From Vibrio tetraodonis (GTDB lineage: Bacteria; Pseudomonadota; Gammaproteobacteria; Enterobacterales; Vibrionaceae), in the NCBI RefSeq assembly GCF_003350295.1, contig NZ_QLYY01000010.1:124001-188000 (forward strand): DNA of 64,000 bases, given 5' to 3'. Every line of letters begins with the position of its first letter. The stretch's first letter is position 1. The position numbers and the translations under genes are program-made. Under the pieces are notes generated by a model. That model did no database searches. It saw only the letters and a list, made by a program, of their open reading frames with translations, and was not told the DNA's origin. Positions 8,168 to 17,595 of this stretch are shown here, piece by piece.

Positions 8168-10759
8168 CTACTGAGCAAGAAAATCTTGAGCAAAACGCTG
8201 CAACACACCACCAGCCTCGTATACTGAGACTTCATCTTGTGTATCCAAACGACATGTTACCAAAGTCTCTAAGCGTTCACCGTTTTTGCGTGTAATGATT
8301 AAACTAAGATCTACACCTGCCTGAATATTTCCAACTATGTCGTAAACTTCACTACCATGAAGTCTGAGTGTTTTTCGGTTTTCTCCCTGTTTAAACTCAA
8401 GCGGTAGCACTCCCATCCCTACAAGGTTTGTTCTGTGAATCCTTTCAAACCCTTCGGCAACAATCACCTCAACGCCAGCTAAGCGAACTCCTTTCGCAGC
8501 CCAGTCCCTTGAAGAGCCTTGACCATAGTCTGCGCCAGCAATAATGATTAAAGGTTGCTTGCGACTCATATAAGTTTCAATGGCTTCCCACATACGAGAT
8601 ATTTCACCCTCAGGCTCAATACGAGTGAGAGAACCTTGCACCACCTCACCATTTTCGCAAACCATCTCATTGAAAAGTTTAGGGTTAGCAAACGTAGCTC
8701 GCTGAGCAGTAAGGTGATCCCCTCTATGTGTTGCGTAGGAGTTAAAATCTTGCTCGGGGACTCCCATGGTTGAAAGGTACTCTCCAGCTGCACTTGAAGC
8801 GAGTATGGCATTGGAAGGTGATAAATGATCTGTAGTGATGTTATCCCCTAATATGGCTAACGGTCTCATTGAAGATAGTGCTCGTTTACCCGCTAACGCA
8901 CCTTCCCAATATGGAGGACGACGTATGTAGGTACTCATCGGGCGCCAATCATACAAAGGATTACTATTGGCTTGTTGCTCATCAAGTTTAAACATCTGTA
9001 TGTAAACTTGTTTAAACTGCTCTGGTTTAACGTATTCAGCGACAGTTTGGTCAATTTCTTCATCACTAGGCCAAAGGTCACTGAGATAAATTGGTTGCCC
9101 GTCAGAGCTATATCCCAGCGCATCGCGCTCAATGTCAAATCGAATTGTCCCCGCAAGGGCATAAGCAACAACTAAAGGGGGCGAAGCTAAAAACGCTTGT
9201 TTAGCGTACGGGTGAATGCGGCCATCGAAATTTCGATTACCAGACAGAACGGCGGTGGAATATAAGTCTCTGTCGATAATCTCTTGCTGAATGTCAGAGT
9301 CCAAAGCACCACTCATACCGTTACAGGTTGTACAAGCGTATCCGACTATTCCGAAACCCAACTTCTCCATTTCGGGCAATAGCCCTGCTTCTTCAAGGAA
9401 GATTTTAGCCACCTTTGATCCGGGAGCAAAAGAGGTTTTTACCCAAGGCTTGCGCTCAAGCCCTAACTGATTTGCCTTTTTGGCGACAAGTCCAGCAGCG
9501 ACAACATTTCTCGGATTACTTGTATTCGTACACGAAGTAATCGCAGCGATAATAATTGCTCCATCGGGTAATCGACCTTCTGAATCATCCCACTTCCCAG
9601 TAATACCTTTTGAACCAAGTTCAGCAGTCGGTAAACGGCGATGAGGGTTTGAAGGACCCGCTAAGTTTCGGGTCACTGAAGAAAGATCAAACTCCAACAC
9701 ACGTTCGTATTCAGCTTCCTGCAAGTCGCTGGCCCACAGCCCAGTTTGCTTAGCGTATTTTTCAACCAATTCGACTTGCTGAGAGTCACGCCCTGTTAGT
9801 TTGAGATATTGGAGTGTTTGCTCGTCAATATAAAACATACCAGCCGTTGCGCCATATTCAGGCGTCATATTAGAAATCGTTGCCCTATCACCGATTGTTA
9901 AGCTGCTTGCACCTTCGCCAAAAAATTCGAGGTAAGATGAGACCACCTTAGTGCCACGCAAAAATTCTGTAATGGCCAAAACGATGTCTGTTGCGGTAAT
10001 TCCGGGGCTGCGTTTACCCACCAGTTTTACACCAACTATCTCTGGTAACCTCATCATCGAAGGGCGACCTAACATGACTGTCTCTGCTTCTAGGCCCCCT
10101 ACACCAATTGCGATCACGCCAAGCGCGTCAACATGAGGAGTATGGCTATCCGTACCAACACACGTGTCGGGAAATGCGACACCATCTTTGGCTTGAATAA
10201 CGGGTGACATTTTTTCTAGATTTATTTGGTGCATAATGCCGTTGCCAGCAGGAATAACGCTGACATTTTCAAACGCCGTTTTGCACCACTCAATAAAATG
10301 AAAACGGTCCTCATTTCTGCGCTCTTCAATGGCTCGATTTTTCTCAAATGCATCAGGATCAAAACCACCATGTTCCACCGCCAATGAGTGATCCACGATC
10401 AATTGCGTCTCGACAACAGGATTTACTTTCGCAGGGTCACCGCCCTGCTCAGCTATCGCATCACGTAGCCCAGCTAAATCCACTAAAGCGGTTTGACCAA
10501 GAATGTCATGACACACTACTCGAGCAGGATACCATGGAAAATCCAAATCTCTCTTGCGTTCGATTAACTGTTTCAGTGATTCGGTTAAAGTTGTTGGACT
10601 ACACCGGCGTACTAACTGTTCGGCAAGTACGCGGGAGGTATATGGCAAGCGGTCATAAGCTCCGAGAGAAATATCGTTGATGGCTTGGCGCGCATCAAAA
10701 AAATCCAAGTCGAATCCCGAAAGCGGTTTACGATAATCAGCGTTAACATTACAGCTCAT
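8168..10759 (-). CDS. acnD: Fe/S-dependent 2-methylcitrate dehydratase AcnD
   Basis: AcnD is an aconitase-family enzyme that dehydrates 2-methylcitrate. It is 863 aa, with the three [4Fe-4S]-ligating cysteines visible in ITSCTNTSNP (about residue 410) and CTTCNG (about 475-478). The swivel domain carries ADYGQGSSRDWAAKGVRL near residue 745. The gene lies between prpC and prpF. Adjacency to prpF and the absence of prpD identify it as AcnD rather than AcnA. A GGAAG site precedes ATG 10759. Confidence 0.95.
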   Translation of the reverse strand: MSCNVNADYRKPLSGFDLDFFDARQAINDISLGAYDRLPYTSRVLAEQLVRRCSPTTLTESLKQLIERKRDLDFPWYPARVVCHDILGQTALVDLAGLRDAIAEQGGDPAKVNPVVETQLIVDHSLAVEHGGFDPDAFEKNRAIEERRNEDRFHFIEWCKTAFENVSVIPAGNGIMHQINLEKMSPVIQAKDGVAFPDTCVGTDSHTPHVDALGVIAIGVGGLEAETVMLGRPSMMRLPEIVGVKLVGKRSPGITATDIVLAITEFLRGTKVVSSYLEFFGEGASSLTIGDRATISNMTPEYGATAGMFYIDEQTLQYLKLTGRDSQQVELVEKYAKQTGLWASDLQEAEYERVLEFDLSSVTRNLAGPSNPHRRLPTAELGSKGITGKWDDSEGRLPDGAIIIAAITSCTNTSNPRNVVAAGLVAKKANQLGLERKPWVKTSFAPGSKVAKIFLEEAGLLPEMEKLGFGIVGYACTTCNGMSGALDSDIQQEIIDRDLYSTAVLSGNRNFDGRIHPYAKQAFLASPPLVVAYALAGTIRFDIERDALGYSSDGQPIYLSDLWPSDEEIDQTVAEYVKPEQFKQVYIQMFKLDEQQANSNPLYDWRPMSTYIRRPPYWEGALAGKRALSSMRPLAILGDNITTDHLSPSNAILASSAAGEYLSTMGVPEQDFNSYATHRGDHLTAQRATFANPKLFNEMVCENGEVVQGSLTRIEPEGEISRMWEAIETYMSRKQPLIIIAGADYGQGSSRDWAAKGVRLAGVEVIVAEGFERIHRTNLVGMGVLPLEFKQGENRKTLRLHGSEVYDIVGNIQAGVDLSLIITRKNGERLETLVTCRLDTQDEVSVYEAGGVLQRFAQDFLAQ

Positions 10760-10920
10760 TGTATTACTTCCATCTGAATATCACTCTGGATAGTCGTATA
10801 ATTGCCTCAAAGTGATAGAAATTATGTTGTTGGGTGATCTTGATAACAGCTGTGAACAGGTTAAACGGTCAAGCTGATAAAAGGCCTAAGCCCAGAATGT
10901 ATGACTCGGTATAAACCCAT

Positions 10921-10956
10921 AAAAGTAAAAAGGCTTGATACAGAAACACAAGCCTT
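10921..10956 (-). terminator. Intrinsic terminator between prpC and acnD
   Basis: Read on the minus strand, AAGGCTTG pairs with CAAGCCTT (10930-10956) and is followed by a T-rich run (TTTTTACTTTT). It starts about 20 bases after the prpC stop. It would reduce read-through from prpBC into acnD-prpF-prpE. Confidence 0.75.
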
Positions 10957-10975
10957 GGCATAACAGTTATGTTCC

Positions 10976-12103
10976 CTATCTTCTATCGATAGGTAGCCAT
11001 TCTTGTGCGTCTGGCCCTGTATAATCCGCGCTAGGGCGAATAATGCGATTGTTTGCCCGCTGTTCAAATACATGAGCAGCCCAGCCAGCTAATCGGCTCA
11101 TGACAAATATTGGTGTGAACAATTTAGTGGGGATATCCATAAAGTGGTAGGCTGAAGCATGGAAAAAGTCAGCATTACAGAATAACCCTTTTTCACGTTT
11201 CATAACGGCCTCTACTCGTTCAGAAACAGCGTATAGGTGTTTGTCACCTACCTGCTCTGACAACTCTTTAGACCAACGTTTAATTAATGCGTTTCTTGGA
11301 TCACTTTCTCTATAAATAGCATGACCAAAACCCATAATTTTATCTTTGTTGGCCAACATTTGCATGATATTAGACTCAGCTTCTTCGGGAGTTTGCCAAT
11401 CTTGGATCATATCCATTGCCGCTTCATTGGCACCACCATGCAAAGGCCCTCTTAACGTGCCAATTGCAGCCGTAATACATGAATGAATATCAGAAAGGGT
11501 TGATGCGCATACTCTCGCTGCAAAAGTTGACGCATTAAACTCGTGTTCTGCATATAAAATCAGCGAGCAATGCATAACTTGCTTGTGTAGCTCACTCGGC
11601 TCTTTATCTGTCAGCATTTTCAGAAAGTAGCCACCAATACAGTTTTGTGACTGATCTTGCGTGTCAATTTTCACTCCATCATGACTAAACCGGTACCAGT
11701 AACAAATAATTGCAGGAAACAAAGCTAACATTCTCTCTGTCGCATTAAGTTGCCCAGAAAAGTCAGACTCTTGTTCAATGTTTCCTAAAACAGAACACCC
11801 TGTACGCATCACATCCATAGGATGTGCGTCGCGTGGGAGAAGCTCAAGCGCTTTTTTAACTTCTTCTGGTAAACCACGAAGGCTGATCAGGCGTGTTTTA
11901 TAAGCATCTAGTTCTTGCTGAGTAGGGAGGTGCCCTCGCAATAACAGATGTGCGACCTCCTCAAACTGTGCATTGTTCGCGAGATCATGAATATCATAGC
12001 CTCGGTAGGTAAGGCCGGTTCCTGTTTTACCTACTGTACATAACGCTGTGCTTCCAGCACTTTGGCCTCTCAAGCCTGCGCCACCTAACTGTTTAGTTGA
12101 CAT
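10976..12103 (-). CDS. prpC: 2-methylcitrate synthase PrpC
   Basis: PrpC condenses propionyl-CoA with oxaloacetate to 2-methylcitrate. It is a citrate-synthase-family protein of 375 aa. The active-site regions GPLHGGANEAAM and MGFGHAIYRESDPRN contain the catalytic histidines, and the C-terminal ANNRIIRPSADYTGP supplies the Arg contacts. It is preceded by a strong AGGAG site and lies 91 bp after prpB. A T-tailed hairpin follows it before acnD. Confidence 0.95.
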   Translation of the reverse strand: MSTKQLGGAGLRGQSAGSTALCTVGKTGTGLTYRGYDIHDLANNAQFEEVAHLLLRGHLPTQQELDAYKTRLISLRGLPEEVKKALELLPRDAHPMDVMRTGCSVLGNIEQESDFSGQLNATERMLALFPAIICYWYRFSHDGVKIDTQDQSQNCIGGYFLKMLTDKEPSELHKQVMHCSLILYAEHEFNASTFAARVCASTLSDIHSCITAAIGTLRGPLHGGANEAAMDMIQDWQTPEEAESNIMQMLANKDKIMGFGHAIYRESDPRNALIKRWSKELSEQVGDKHLYAVSERVEAVMKREKGLFCNADFFHASAYHFMDIPTKLFTPIFVMSRLAGWAAHVFEQRANNRIIRPSADYTGPDAQEWLPIDRR

Positions 12104-12194
12104 ATCGAACTCCTTTCCTGTTTGGCAATTTAAACGTACTTACTGATCACCAAACTCATTTAACGTTATTGAATATAAGAACCTTTACACCATA

Positions 12195-13082
12195 CTAATT
12201 GCTTTCTTGCGAGAAAAGCGTATCTAGTTTTTGCTCATAATCATGATAATTGAGATGATCATACAACTCACTGCGCGTCTGCATCATACCAATGAGTTCT
12301 TCCTGATTACCTTCTTTTAAAAGGTGAGAATAGACAGTTTCTGCAGCCTTGTTCATGGCACGAAATGCACTGAGTGGATACAACACCATATCAACTCCTA
12401 CTTCTGCTAGCTGCTGGGTGTTGAATAGAGGGGTTTGACCAAATTCAGTAATGTTAGCCAATATTGGGACATCTTTACCTATAGCTTTGGAGAATTGTGC
12501 ATACTGATTGAGTTTGTTCATTGCTTCAGGAAACACCATATCAGCCCCGGCTTCAACGCAGGCTATAGATCTATCTATTGCTTTGTCCATCCCTTCAACG
12601 GCAAGCGCGTCTGTTCTGGCCATAATGACAAAATTTGAATCTTCACGGGCATCGACCGCCGCTTTAATACGATCAACCATCTCTTGCTGGCTTACTATCG
12701 CCTTATTAGGCCTGTGACCACAACGCTTTTGTGCAACTTGATCTTCCATATGTATTGCAGCTGCACCTGCTTTTTCCATTGCTTTTATTGTGCGCGCAAT
12801 ATTAAACGCACCACCAAATCCTGTATCAATATCGACCAAAAGAGGAAGGTCACACGCGTTGCTGATACGTTCTACATCCACTAAAACATCGTTAAGGGTG
12901 GTAATACCGAGATCCGGTAATCCATAAGAAGCATTGGCCACACCACCACCAGATAGGTAAATGGCTTGATGCCCCAAATTTTTTGCCATCATTGCGCAGT
13001 AAGGATTGATAGCTCCAACAATTTGCAATGGAGTATTTTTTTCTACTGCTGCCCTAAACTTTGCACCTTGAGATAAACCCAT
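12195..13082 (-). CDS. prpB: 2-methylisocitrate lyase PrpB
   Basis: PrpB cleaves 2-methylisocitrate to pyruvate and succinate, the last step of the cycle. It belongs to the isocitrate lyase/PEP mutase superfamily, at 295 aa. The Mg-binding DIDTGFGG lies at about residues 84-91 and the flexible catalytic loop KRCGHR at about 118-123, with the catalytic Cys intact. It is the first enzyme gene after prpR, 12 bp downstream and on the same strand. It has its own AAGGAAA site. Confidence 0.95.
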   Translation of the reverse strand: MGLSQGAKFRAAVEKNTPLQIVGAINPYCAMMAKNLGHQAIYLSGGGVANASYGLPDLGITTLNDVLVDVERISNACDLPLLVDIDTGFGGAFNIARTIKAMEKAGAAAIHMEDQVAQKRCGHRPNKAIVSQQEMVDRIKAAVDAREDSNFVIMARTDALAVEGMDKAIDRSIACVEAGADMVFPEAMNKLNQYAQFSKAIGKDVPILANITEFGQTPLFNTQQLAEVGVDMVLYPLSAFRAMNKAAETVYSHLLKEGNQEELIGMMQTRSELYDHLNYHDYEQKLDTLFSQESN

Positions 13083-13094
13083 GACTATTTCCTT

Positions 13095-13799
13095 CTAATC
13101 ATTTTGAGTCACTATAATTTGTTGTTCTATTAACTTTCTACTGCCTGAAATGTGCCGTCTCATAAGAAGTTCAGCCAATTCTTCGTCACGATTTTCTATC
13201 GCTTTGAGTATCAGCTTGTGTTCACTTAATGCTTCGTTAGGCCTAGATTGAGAACGCGGAGATTGATATCTGTACATACGAAGTAAATGGTATAGCTCAT
13301 CACATAATAAGGAGATAAGTTTACTATTACGACTGGCTAATATTACACGATAGTGAAAATCGAAATCACCTTGCTGGTGAAAATATGAGCTCCCCTCAAC
13401 TTCATCAATATGTTCAGAGTGTTTTGTAAGCAATTTATCCAAACCGACTATCTCGTCCTCTGAGATGTGCCTAGCAGCTAGCCTTGCAGCCATGCCTTCC
13501 AGTGCCTCTCTAACAGAGTACACTTCAATTAATTTTTCAGCAGACAGCTTGACAACTCTCGCCCCCACATGGGGAATTCGTTCGATTAGCCCTAACCCTT
13601 CAATCCGCATTAAAGCTTCTCTCAAAGGCCCCCTGCTCACGTTTAAACGCTTGGCTAAGTCGGGTTCAGAAATCTTGCTGCCGGACTCGATTGCTCCGGT
13701 GACAATGACATCTATTAAGAGCTCGGTTAAATTTTCTGATTTAGTGCTTTCTCTCTCTGCGAGTTGTATTTTAATTCGAGAAACGAGGTCTTCATTCAT
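13095..13799 (-). CDS. prpR: GntR-family (FCD) regulator of the prp operon
   Basis: This is a 234-aa transcription factor with an N-terminal winged helix-turn-helix (about residues 30-75, including SEPDLAKRLNVSRGPLREAL) and a C-terminal FCD ligand-binding domain (about 80-220). It is the first gene of the prp cluster. It is therefore the GntR-type PrpR seen in Vibrio and Shewanella, not the sigma-54-type PrpR of enterics. Two palindromes, TTGTCGACAA and a close relative, lie 20-96 bases upstream and suit autoregulation. The likely effector, a methylcitrate pathway intermediate, is inferred from pathway logic. Confidence 0.85.
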   Translation of the reverse strand: MNEDLVSRIKIQLAERESTKSENLTELLIDVIVTGAIESGSKISEPDLAKRLNVSRGPLREALMRIEGLGLIERIPHVGARVVKLSAEKLIEVYSVREALEGMAARLAARHISEDEIVGLDKLLTKHSEHIDEVEGSSYFHQQGDFDFHYRVILASRNSKLISLLCDELYHLLRMYRYQSPRSQSRPNEALSEHKLILKAIENRDEELAELLMRRHISGSRKLIEQQIIVTQND

Positions 13800-13819
13800 G
13801 ACTAACGAGTGGATTAGCT

Positions 13820-13835
13820 ACATTGTCTACAATGT
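13820..13835. promoter_or_regulatory. Putative PrpR operator 1
   Basis: ACATTGT-CT-ACAATGT is a perfect 7-bp inverted repeat with a 2-base centre, 21 bases before the prpR start codon. Its core TTGTNNACAA fits the operators of FCD-type GntR regulators. Confidence 0.65.
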
Positions 13836-13885
13836 TATGGATTAATTAACAAAAATTCCAAACTATTACGCCTAAAACCAGATCA

Positions 13886-13895
13886 TTGTCGACAA
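13886..13895. promoter_or_regulatory. Putative PrpR operator 2
   Basis: TTGTCGACAA is a perfect 10-base palindrome, in the context ATTGTCGACAAC. Its centre is 63 bases from that of operator 1, about six helical turns, which would suit co-operative binding. Confidence 0.6.
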
Positions 13896-13948
13896 CCTTT
13901 CTCATAAAGTGATAGATATCGATCATAGGTCGTATTTTCTAGAGAAGA

Positions 13949-14016
13949 TTTAAGTTCATTACATAAACTTTTGTGACTTAATCTTGGGTTAGCACAATAA
14001 GTGATATGAACTTAAA
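13949..14016. repeat. 11-bp inverted repeat upstream of the T6SS cluster
   Basis: TTTAAGTTCAT (13949-13959) and ATGAACTTAAA (14006-14016) are exact reverse complements separated by 46 bases. The second arm is 52 bases before the start of the lipoprotein gene at 14069. The pair could be two half-sites of a looping regulator, or chance in AT-rich DNA. Confidence 0.45.
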
Positions 14017-14068
14017 TGAGCATGTCGCTAATATCTTTTGATTAGTGCAGTAAGGAGAAGGTAGTCGA

Positions 14069-14866
14069 ATGCGCACCCACATAATAGAAGCGGTAATCCT
14101 AACTGTTGCTTGTACCATTCTTAGTTCATGCTCTTACTTTTCTTCAACCACAAGAGAACCATATTATCCTCGGTTATCAAATAGTATTTTTTCAGATGAA
14201 AGCCTTACTTTAATAGAGACAAACAATGTTGTTATCAAAGCGATCAAATCAAATCGCTATGTCAGCGTCTCAGACTTCCAAGGCGTAAATGACGTAGCTA
14301 AGATAGTGTTCAATGAAGCAGAAGTAAGCTCTGCTGTATCGATAAGTGATGTTCAAACCAGTCTGTTTCATCATGCGCTAGAGTCAATAATCAAACAATT
14401 TACTTGTGAGGTTTTTACCAGCAAGCACCCTAACAGTTCTATTCAGCTTTGCCCGCTGTCAAAAAGCGCTACTATGAGTGCAGAGCATGCACTTCCATTT
14501 ATTGGTGGTATTAGGTTAAAACATCGCTTGAGTACTACAATTCACAATGATCCAGCTGGTCTCGAATTTGAACTCTTTTTGCGAAGTGTCCAAGAAAGAT
14601 CACTTGATACACTTTGGGGGGCGGTGCACGAACTGGGTAAAATCCCTAATTCAGAACTAGCCCAAGATAGCCTTGTTCTTACCATCAATATGAACATACA
14701 CAAGAAAAACGACTTAGATCGGCGTTGGCGTTCTCTTCACCATGAACCGTTAGTGTTTTTCGTGATATTGCCACCTGTTGAGTCTATTTGGCGAAGTAAA
14801 AATGAAATCGAAAGTATGAGTTTTGCCTACAAAAAAGCCGTTTTGCTCGTAGTGGACAGCAGATAA
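14069..14866 (+). CDS. Predicted lipoprotein, first gene of the T6SS region
   Basis: No family was recognised. The 265-aa protein has an N-terminal hydrophobic segment ending in LSSCSYFSS. The Cys at about residue 22 looks like a lipobox, so a periplasm-facing lipoprotein is likely. The rest is soluble, with two further Cys residues in FTCEV and IQLCPL that could form a disulfide. An AAGGAGAAGG site precedes ATG 14069. It is divergent from prpR and 172 bp upstream of vgrG on the same strand. Membership of the T6SS is suggested by position alone; candidate roles include immunity lipoprotein or accessory envelope factor. Confidence 0.6.
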   Translation: MRTHIIEAVILTVACTILSSCSYFSSTTREPYYPRLSNSIFSDESLTLIETNNVVIKAIKSNRYVSVSDFQGVNDVAKIVFNEAEVSSAVSISDVQTSLFHHALESIIKQFTCEVFTSKHPNSSIQLCPLSKSATMSAEHALPFIGGIRLKHRLSTTIHNDPAGLEFELFLRSVQERSLDTLWGAVHELGKIPNSELAQDSLVLTINMNIHKKNDLDRRWRSLHHEPLVFFVILPPVESIWRSKNEIESMSFAYKKAVLLVVDSR

Positions 14867-15038
14867 ATTTGCAAAATACAAAGATAGCTCACACATTAGT
14901 TTACTTTGAATGAGAGTTATCGAGTATCCCAGCAAGCGAGATTTATTAACTATGAATTAACTGCTACTTTGTATTAATCCGGTTAGATTTACGCATATCA
15001 ATATAATTTATAAAGACTTTTTAAGATAAGGATATTCT

Positions 15039-17021
15039 ATGCCTGATAAGTATTCAGCATCGGCAGGGTTAATGTCTGCGAAAGATTATAAAAGCCAAGA
15101 ACACTTAATTAGCGATTTTATCGTCACTCAGGCCCTGTCTATTCCATTTGAAATCACTGCAACGATCGTCTCTTCAACGTTTGATGCTCAAGACCAGTTA
15201 GGTCAGCTCCTAACTATCAATCGATATAGCAACGAATCTGGCAGCAACAAACTACAAAGGACATTCAATGGTGTTATAACTCGCATTGAACAAATGGGGT
15301 TGGATGCCAATTTCCAGTTCATGCAATTTCGCGTCATACTCAAGCCTTGGTTTTGGCTACTTACACATACCCACTCTTTCCGTGTTTATCAAACCCAAAC
15401 AACTAAAGACATAATCAGTGATATTTTTGATAATGCTGGTTTTAAGGGCAAATATAAGCTTTCAAGTTTGCCCTCCACCAAGAGAGAATATTGCCTTCAG
15501 TACGACGAATCAGACTATGACTTCGTTATTCGATTGCTTGCAGAAGAGGGGTTGCACTTCTATTTTGAGCATCAATCCGGCGAGCACACAATGGTGATTC
15601 AAGACGCCACTTCTCCGTATACCAAAGCAGATGTGGCTAAGTTTGATATGCAAGAAACACCATCAGGAAGCCTACCACTCATAGAATCTTGGGTTCCTGT
15701 TATGGACTTCCATGGCGCCAGCATTGAATTGACAGCTTATGACTATTCGCAGTCCAAGTTGGTAACAAGTAAAGCAAAAAAAAGCGGTAATACAGTAGCA
15801 AATAACACTAAATTGACTTCTGTGCTCTATCCGGAGCTAGGTGTAAGCGGCAACATGACAGATCTTTCAAGTAACCTCGCTAAAAGAAGAATTGAATATG
15901 TTGAACAAGACTATCAATCCGTCATAGCTCATGCCAAACACGATATGTTTGATATCGCTACTTGGTTTTCCCTAAGTAGCCACTTGGATAAATCACAGCT
16001 AGGTGATTTTTCCGTCGTTGGCATAGCCACACATTACAAAGACGATGTTCAGTGCAGCACCGAAGTTCGACTGATACCAAAAGCGACACCCAATTATCCA
16101 AAGCCCAAAGGAAAGCAGTCTGTAAAAGGATTACAAAGCGCGACTGTTGCAGGAAACACAGCAGGAGAGATAAACCAAGACGATCAAGGACGCGTAAGAA
16201 TTCAATTCCACTGGGATACAGAAGCCAGTGGTGACAAAACCAGTTGCTATGTACGAGTCGCCCAAATGATGGCTGGTAGTGGCTATGGTGCACAGTTTAT
16301 TCCTAGAGTAGGTCAAGAAGTGTTAGTTTCGTTCATTGATGGAGATCCCGACCAGCCCATTATCACTGGAAGTGTCTATAACAGCGATAATGCTCCTCCT
16401 TACAAAGAAGAGAATACAACCAAAAGCGGTATAAAAACTAAATTAACCGCAGAAGCCAATGAACTCTATTTCGATGATAAAAAGGACAATGAGCTTATTT
16501 ACCTTCATGCAGCAAAAGATATCTCACAAGAAATTGAAAATAATCATACAGAAACCGTGAAAGGAGAGTTGAGCCAAACCGTTACCAAAGCTATGACAAT
16601 AACAACCGAAGATAGCTATACTTTATCTGTTACTAAGGATATGAGTGGCTCAGCAAAGACCATTACGCTAGAGGCTGATGACACCATTGACTTGAAGGTT
16701 GGGTCCAGCAAAATATCGATGTCTTCTTCTTCAATATCAATAGAAGCCACCAACATAGACATAAAAGCAAGCAGTGCGCTGGATTTAGAAGGCACCAATG
16801 TTACCAGTAAAGCGACATCCGCAAATAAAATATCAGGCACGACTACAGCACTTGAAGCAACCACTTCAAATAGTATAAAAGGACTAAGCATAGAGATGAA
16901 AGCAGATACCACGTTAAGTGCTGAAGGTTCATTAAGCGCTGAATTCAAGTCAGGTCTAAAAGGGACTTTCGACGGCGGTGTATTAGGTGAGTTGAAAGGT
17001 GCGATTGTTAAGGTTAATTAA
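15039..17021 (+). CDS. vgrG: T6SS spike protein VgrG (TssI)
   Basis: VgrG trimerises to form the needle tip. The 660-aa protein has the gp27-like base (about residues 1-360) and a gp5-like OB fold with QGRVRIQFHWD at about 380 and VRVAQMMAGSGYGAQFIPRVGQEVLVSF after it. It ends in a long Ser/Thr-rich beta-helix spike (about 475-660) finishing at KGAIVKVN. No extra effector domain follows the spike, so this is a structural, non-evolved VgrG. The next genes encode a DUF6931-like protein and a PAAR tip, the usual place for a cargo module. Confidence 0.96.
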   Translation: MPDKYSASAGLMSAKDYKSQEHLISDFIVTQALSIPFEITATIVSSTFDAQDQLGQLLTINRYSNESGSNKLQRTFNGVITRIEQMGLDANFQFMQFRVILKPWFWLLTHTHSFRVYQTQTTKDIISDIFDNAGFKGKYKLSSLPSTKREYCLQYDESDYDFVIRLLAEEGLHFYFEHQSGEHTMVIQDATSPYTKADVAKFDMQETPSGSLPLIESWVPVMDFHGASIELTAYDYSQSKLVTSKAKKSGNTVANNTKLTSVLYPELGVSGNMTDLSSNLAKRRIEYVEQDYQSVIAHAKHDMFDIATWFSLSSHLDKSQLGDFSVVGIATHYKDDVQCSTEVRLIPKATPNYPKPKGKQSVKGLQSATVAGNTAGEINQDDQGRVRIQFHWDTEASGDKTSCYVRVAQMMAGSGYGAQFIPRVGQEVLVSFIDGDPDQPIITGSVYNSDNAPPYKEENTTKSGIKTKLTAEANELYFDDKKDNELIYLHAAKDISQEIENNHTETVKGELSQTVTKAMTITTEDSYTLSVTKDMSGSAKTITLEADDTIDLKVGSSKISMSSSSISIEATNIDIKASSALDLEGTNVTSKATSANKISGTTTALEATTSNSIKGLSIEMKADTTLSAEGSLSAEFKSGLKGTFDGGVLGELKGAIVKVN

Positions 17022-17025
17022 AACT

Positions 17026-17595
17026 ATGTATAAAAAAATCCCCTATCAAAGCAGTTCTCAAATTATGCCAAGGTTTCAAGCTTCTGATGAAGCTAAGGAG
17101 TGTATCAATGACGAACTTCCGATAGAGCAAGTGATAGTGAGTTTGCAAAAGTCAGAACTTTATAATGATCTAGTACAGTTTCTCGCCCATGCGTTACCTG
17201 TTAGAGAAAGTATTTGGTGGGCACTATGTTGTCTATATTCTCGCAATGATGTTTGGAATGATGCTCAAAAAATGGCATTGGATACTACAAAGCACTGGGC
17301 ATTATCTCCGTCTGAAGAACTGCGCAGAAAGTCTGAGTTATTTGCAAATCGATTAGAACTCAATTGTGGGCCATCTTGGGTTAGCCAGGCGGTATTTTGG
17401 AACGGCTCTGGGAGTATAGTGGCGCCAGACTTACCGACTGTATTACCTGACCCATATTTGTACGCTAAAGCGGTCGCGGGAGCCATTAATCACGCCGCTG
17501 CCTTACCAGTGTGGGATCAAACCTCCACCTACTATGAAAACGCCGTTATAGCAGCAATTGATATTGCACAAGGTGGAAACGGAGGTCTGATATGA
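17026..17595 (+). CDS. DUF6931-like protein between vgrG and PAAR
   Basis: This is a soluble protein of about 189 aa with no signal peptide or membrane segment. It has a Trp-rich centre (PVRESIWWALCCLY) and a C-terminal region with LYAKAVAGAINHAAALP. This resembles the DUF6931 family often found in T6SS vgrG-PAAR neighbourhoods; the family assignment is from memory of its pattern. I prefer ATG 17026, 4 bases after the vgrG stop; a GTG at 16999 would overlap vgrG. The 3' end overlaps the PAAR gene by 4 bp, so they are co-translated. A role as adaptor or chaperone loading cargo on the spike is inference. Confidence 0.7.
   Translation: MYKKIPYQSSSQIMPRFQASDEAKECINDELPIEQVIVSLQKSELYNDLVQFLAHALPVRESIWWALCCLYSRNDVWNDAQKMALDTTKHWALSPSEELRRKSELFANRLELNCGPSWVSQAVFWNGSGSIVAPDLPTVLPDPYLYAKAVAGAINHAAALPVWDQTSTYYENAVIAAIDIAQGGNGGLI

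Noticed and set aside
10861-11073. A 70-codon open frame on the minus strand
   Set aside because: It overlaps the 3' end of prpC out of frame and runs through the prpC terminator; no family resemblance.
14867-15038. Possible promoter (TATAAT near 15002) before vgrG
   Set aside because: The -10-like element is good but no acceptable -35, extended -10 or sigma-54 -24/-12 pair could be found at proper spacing, so it was not annotated.
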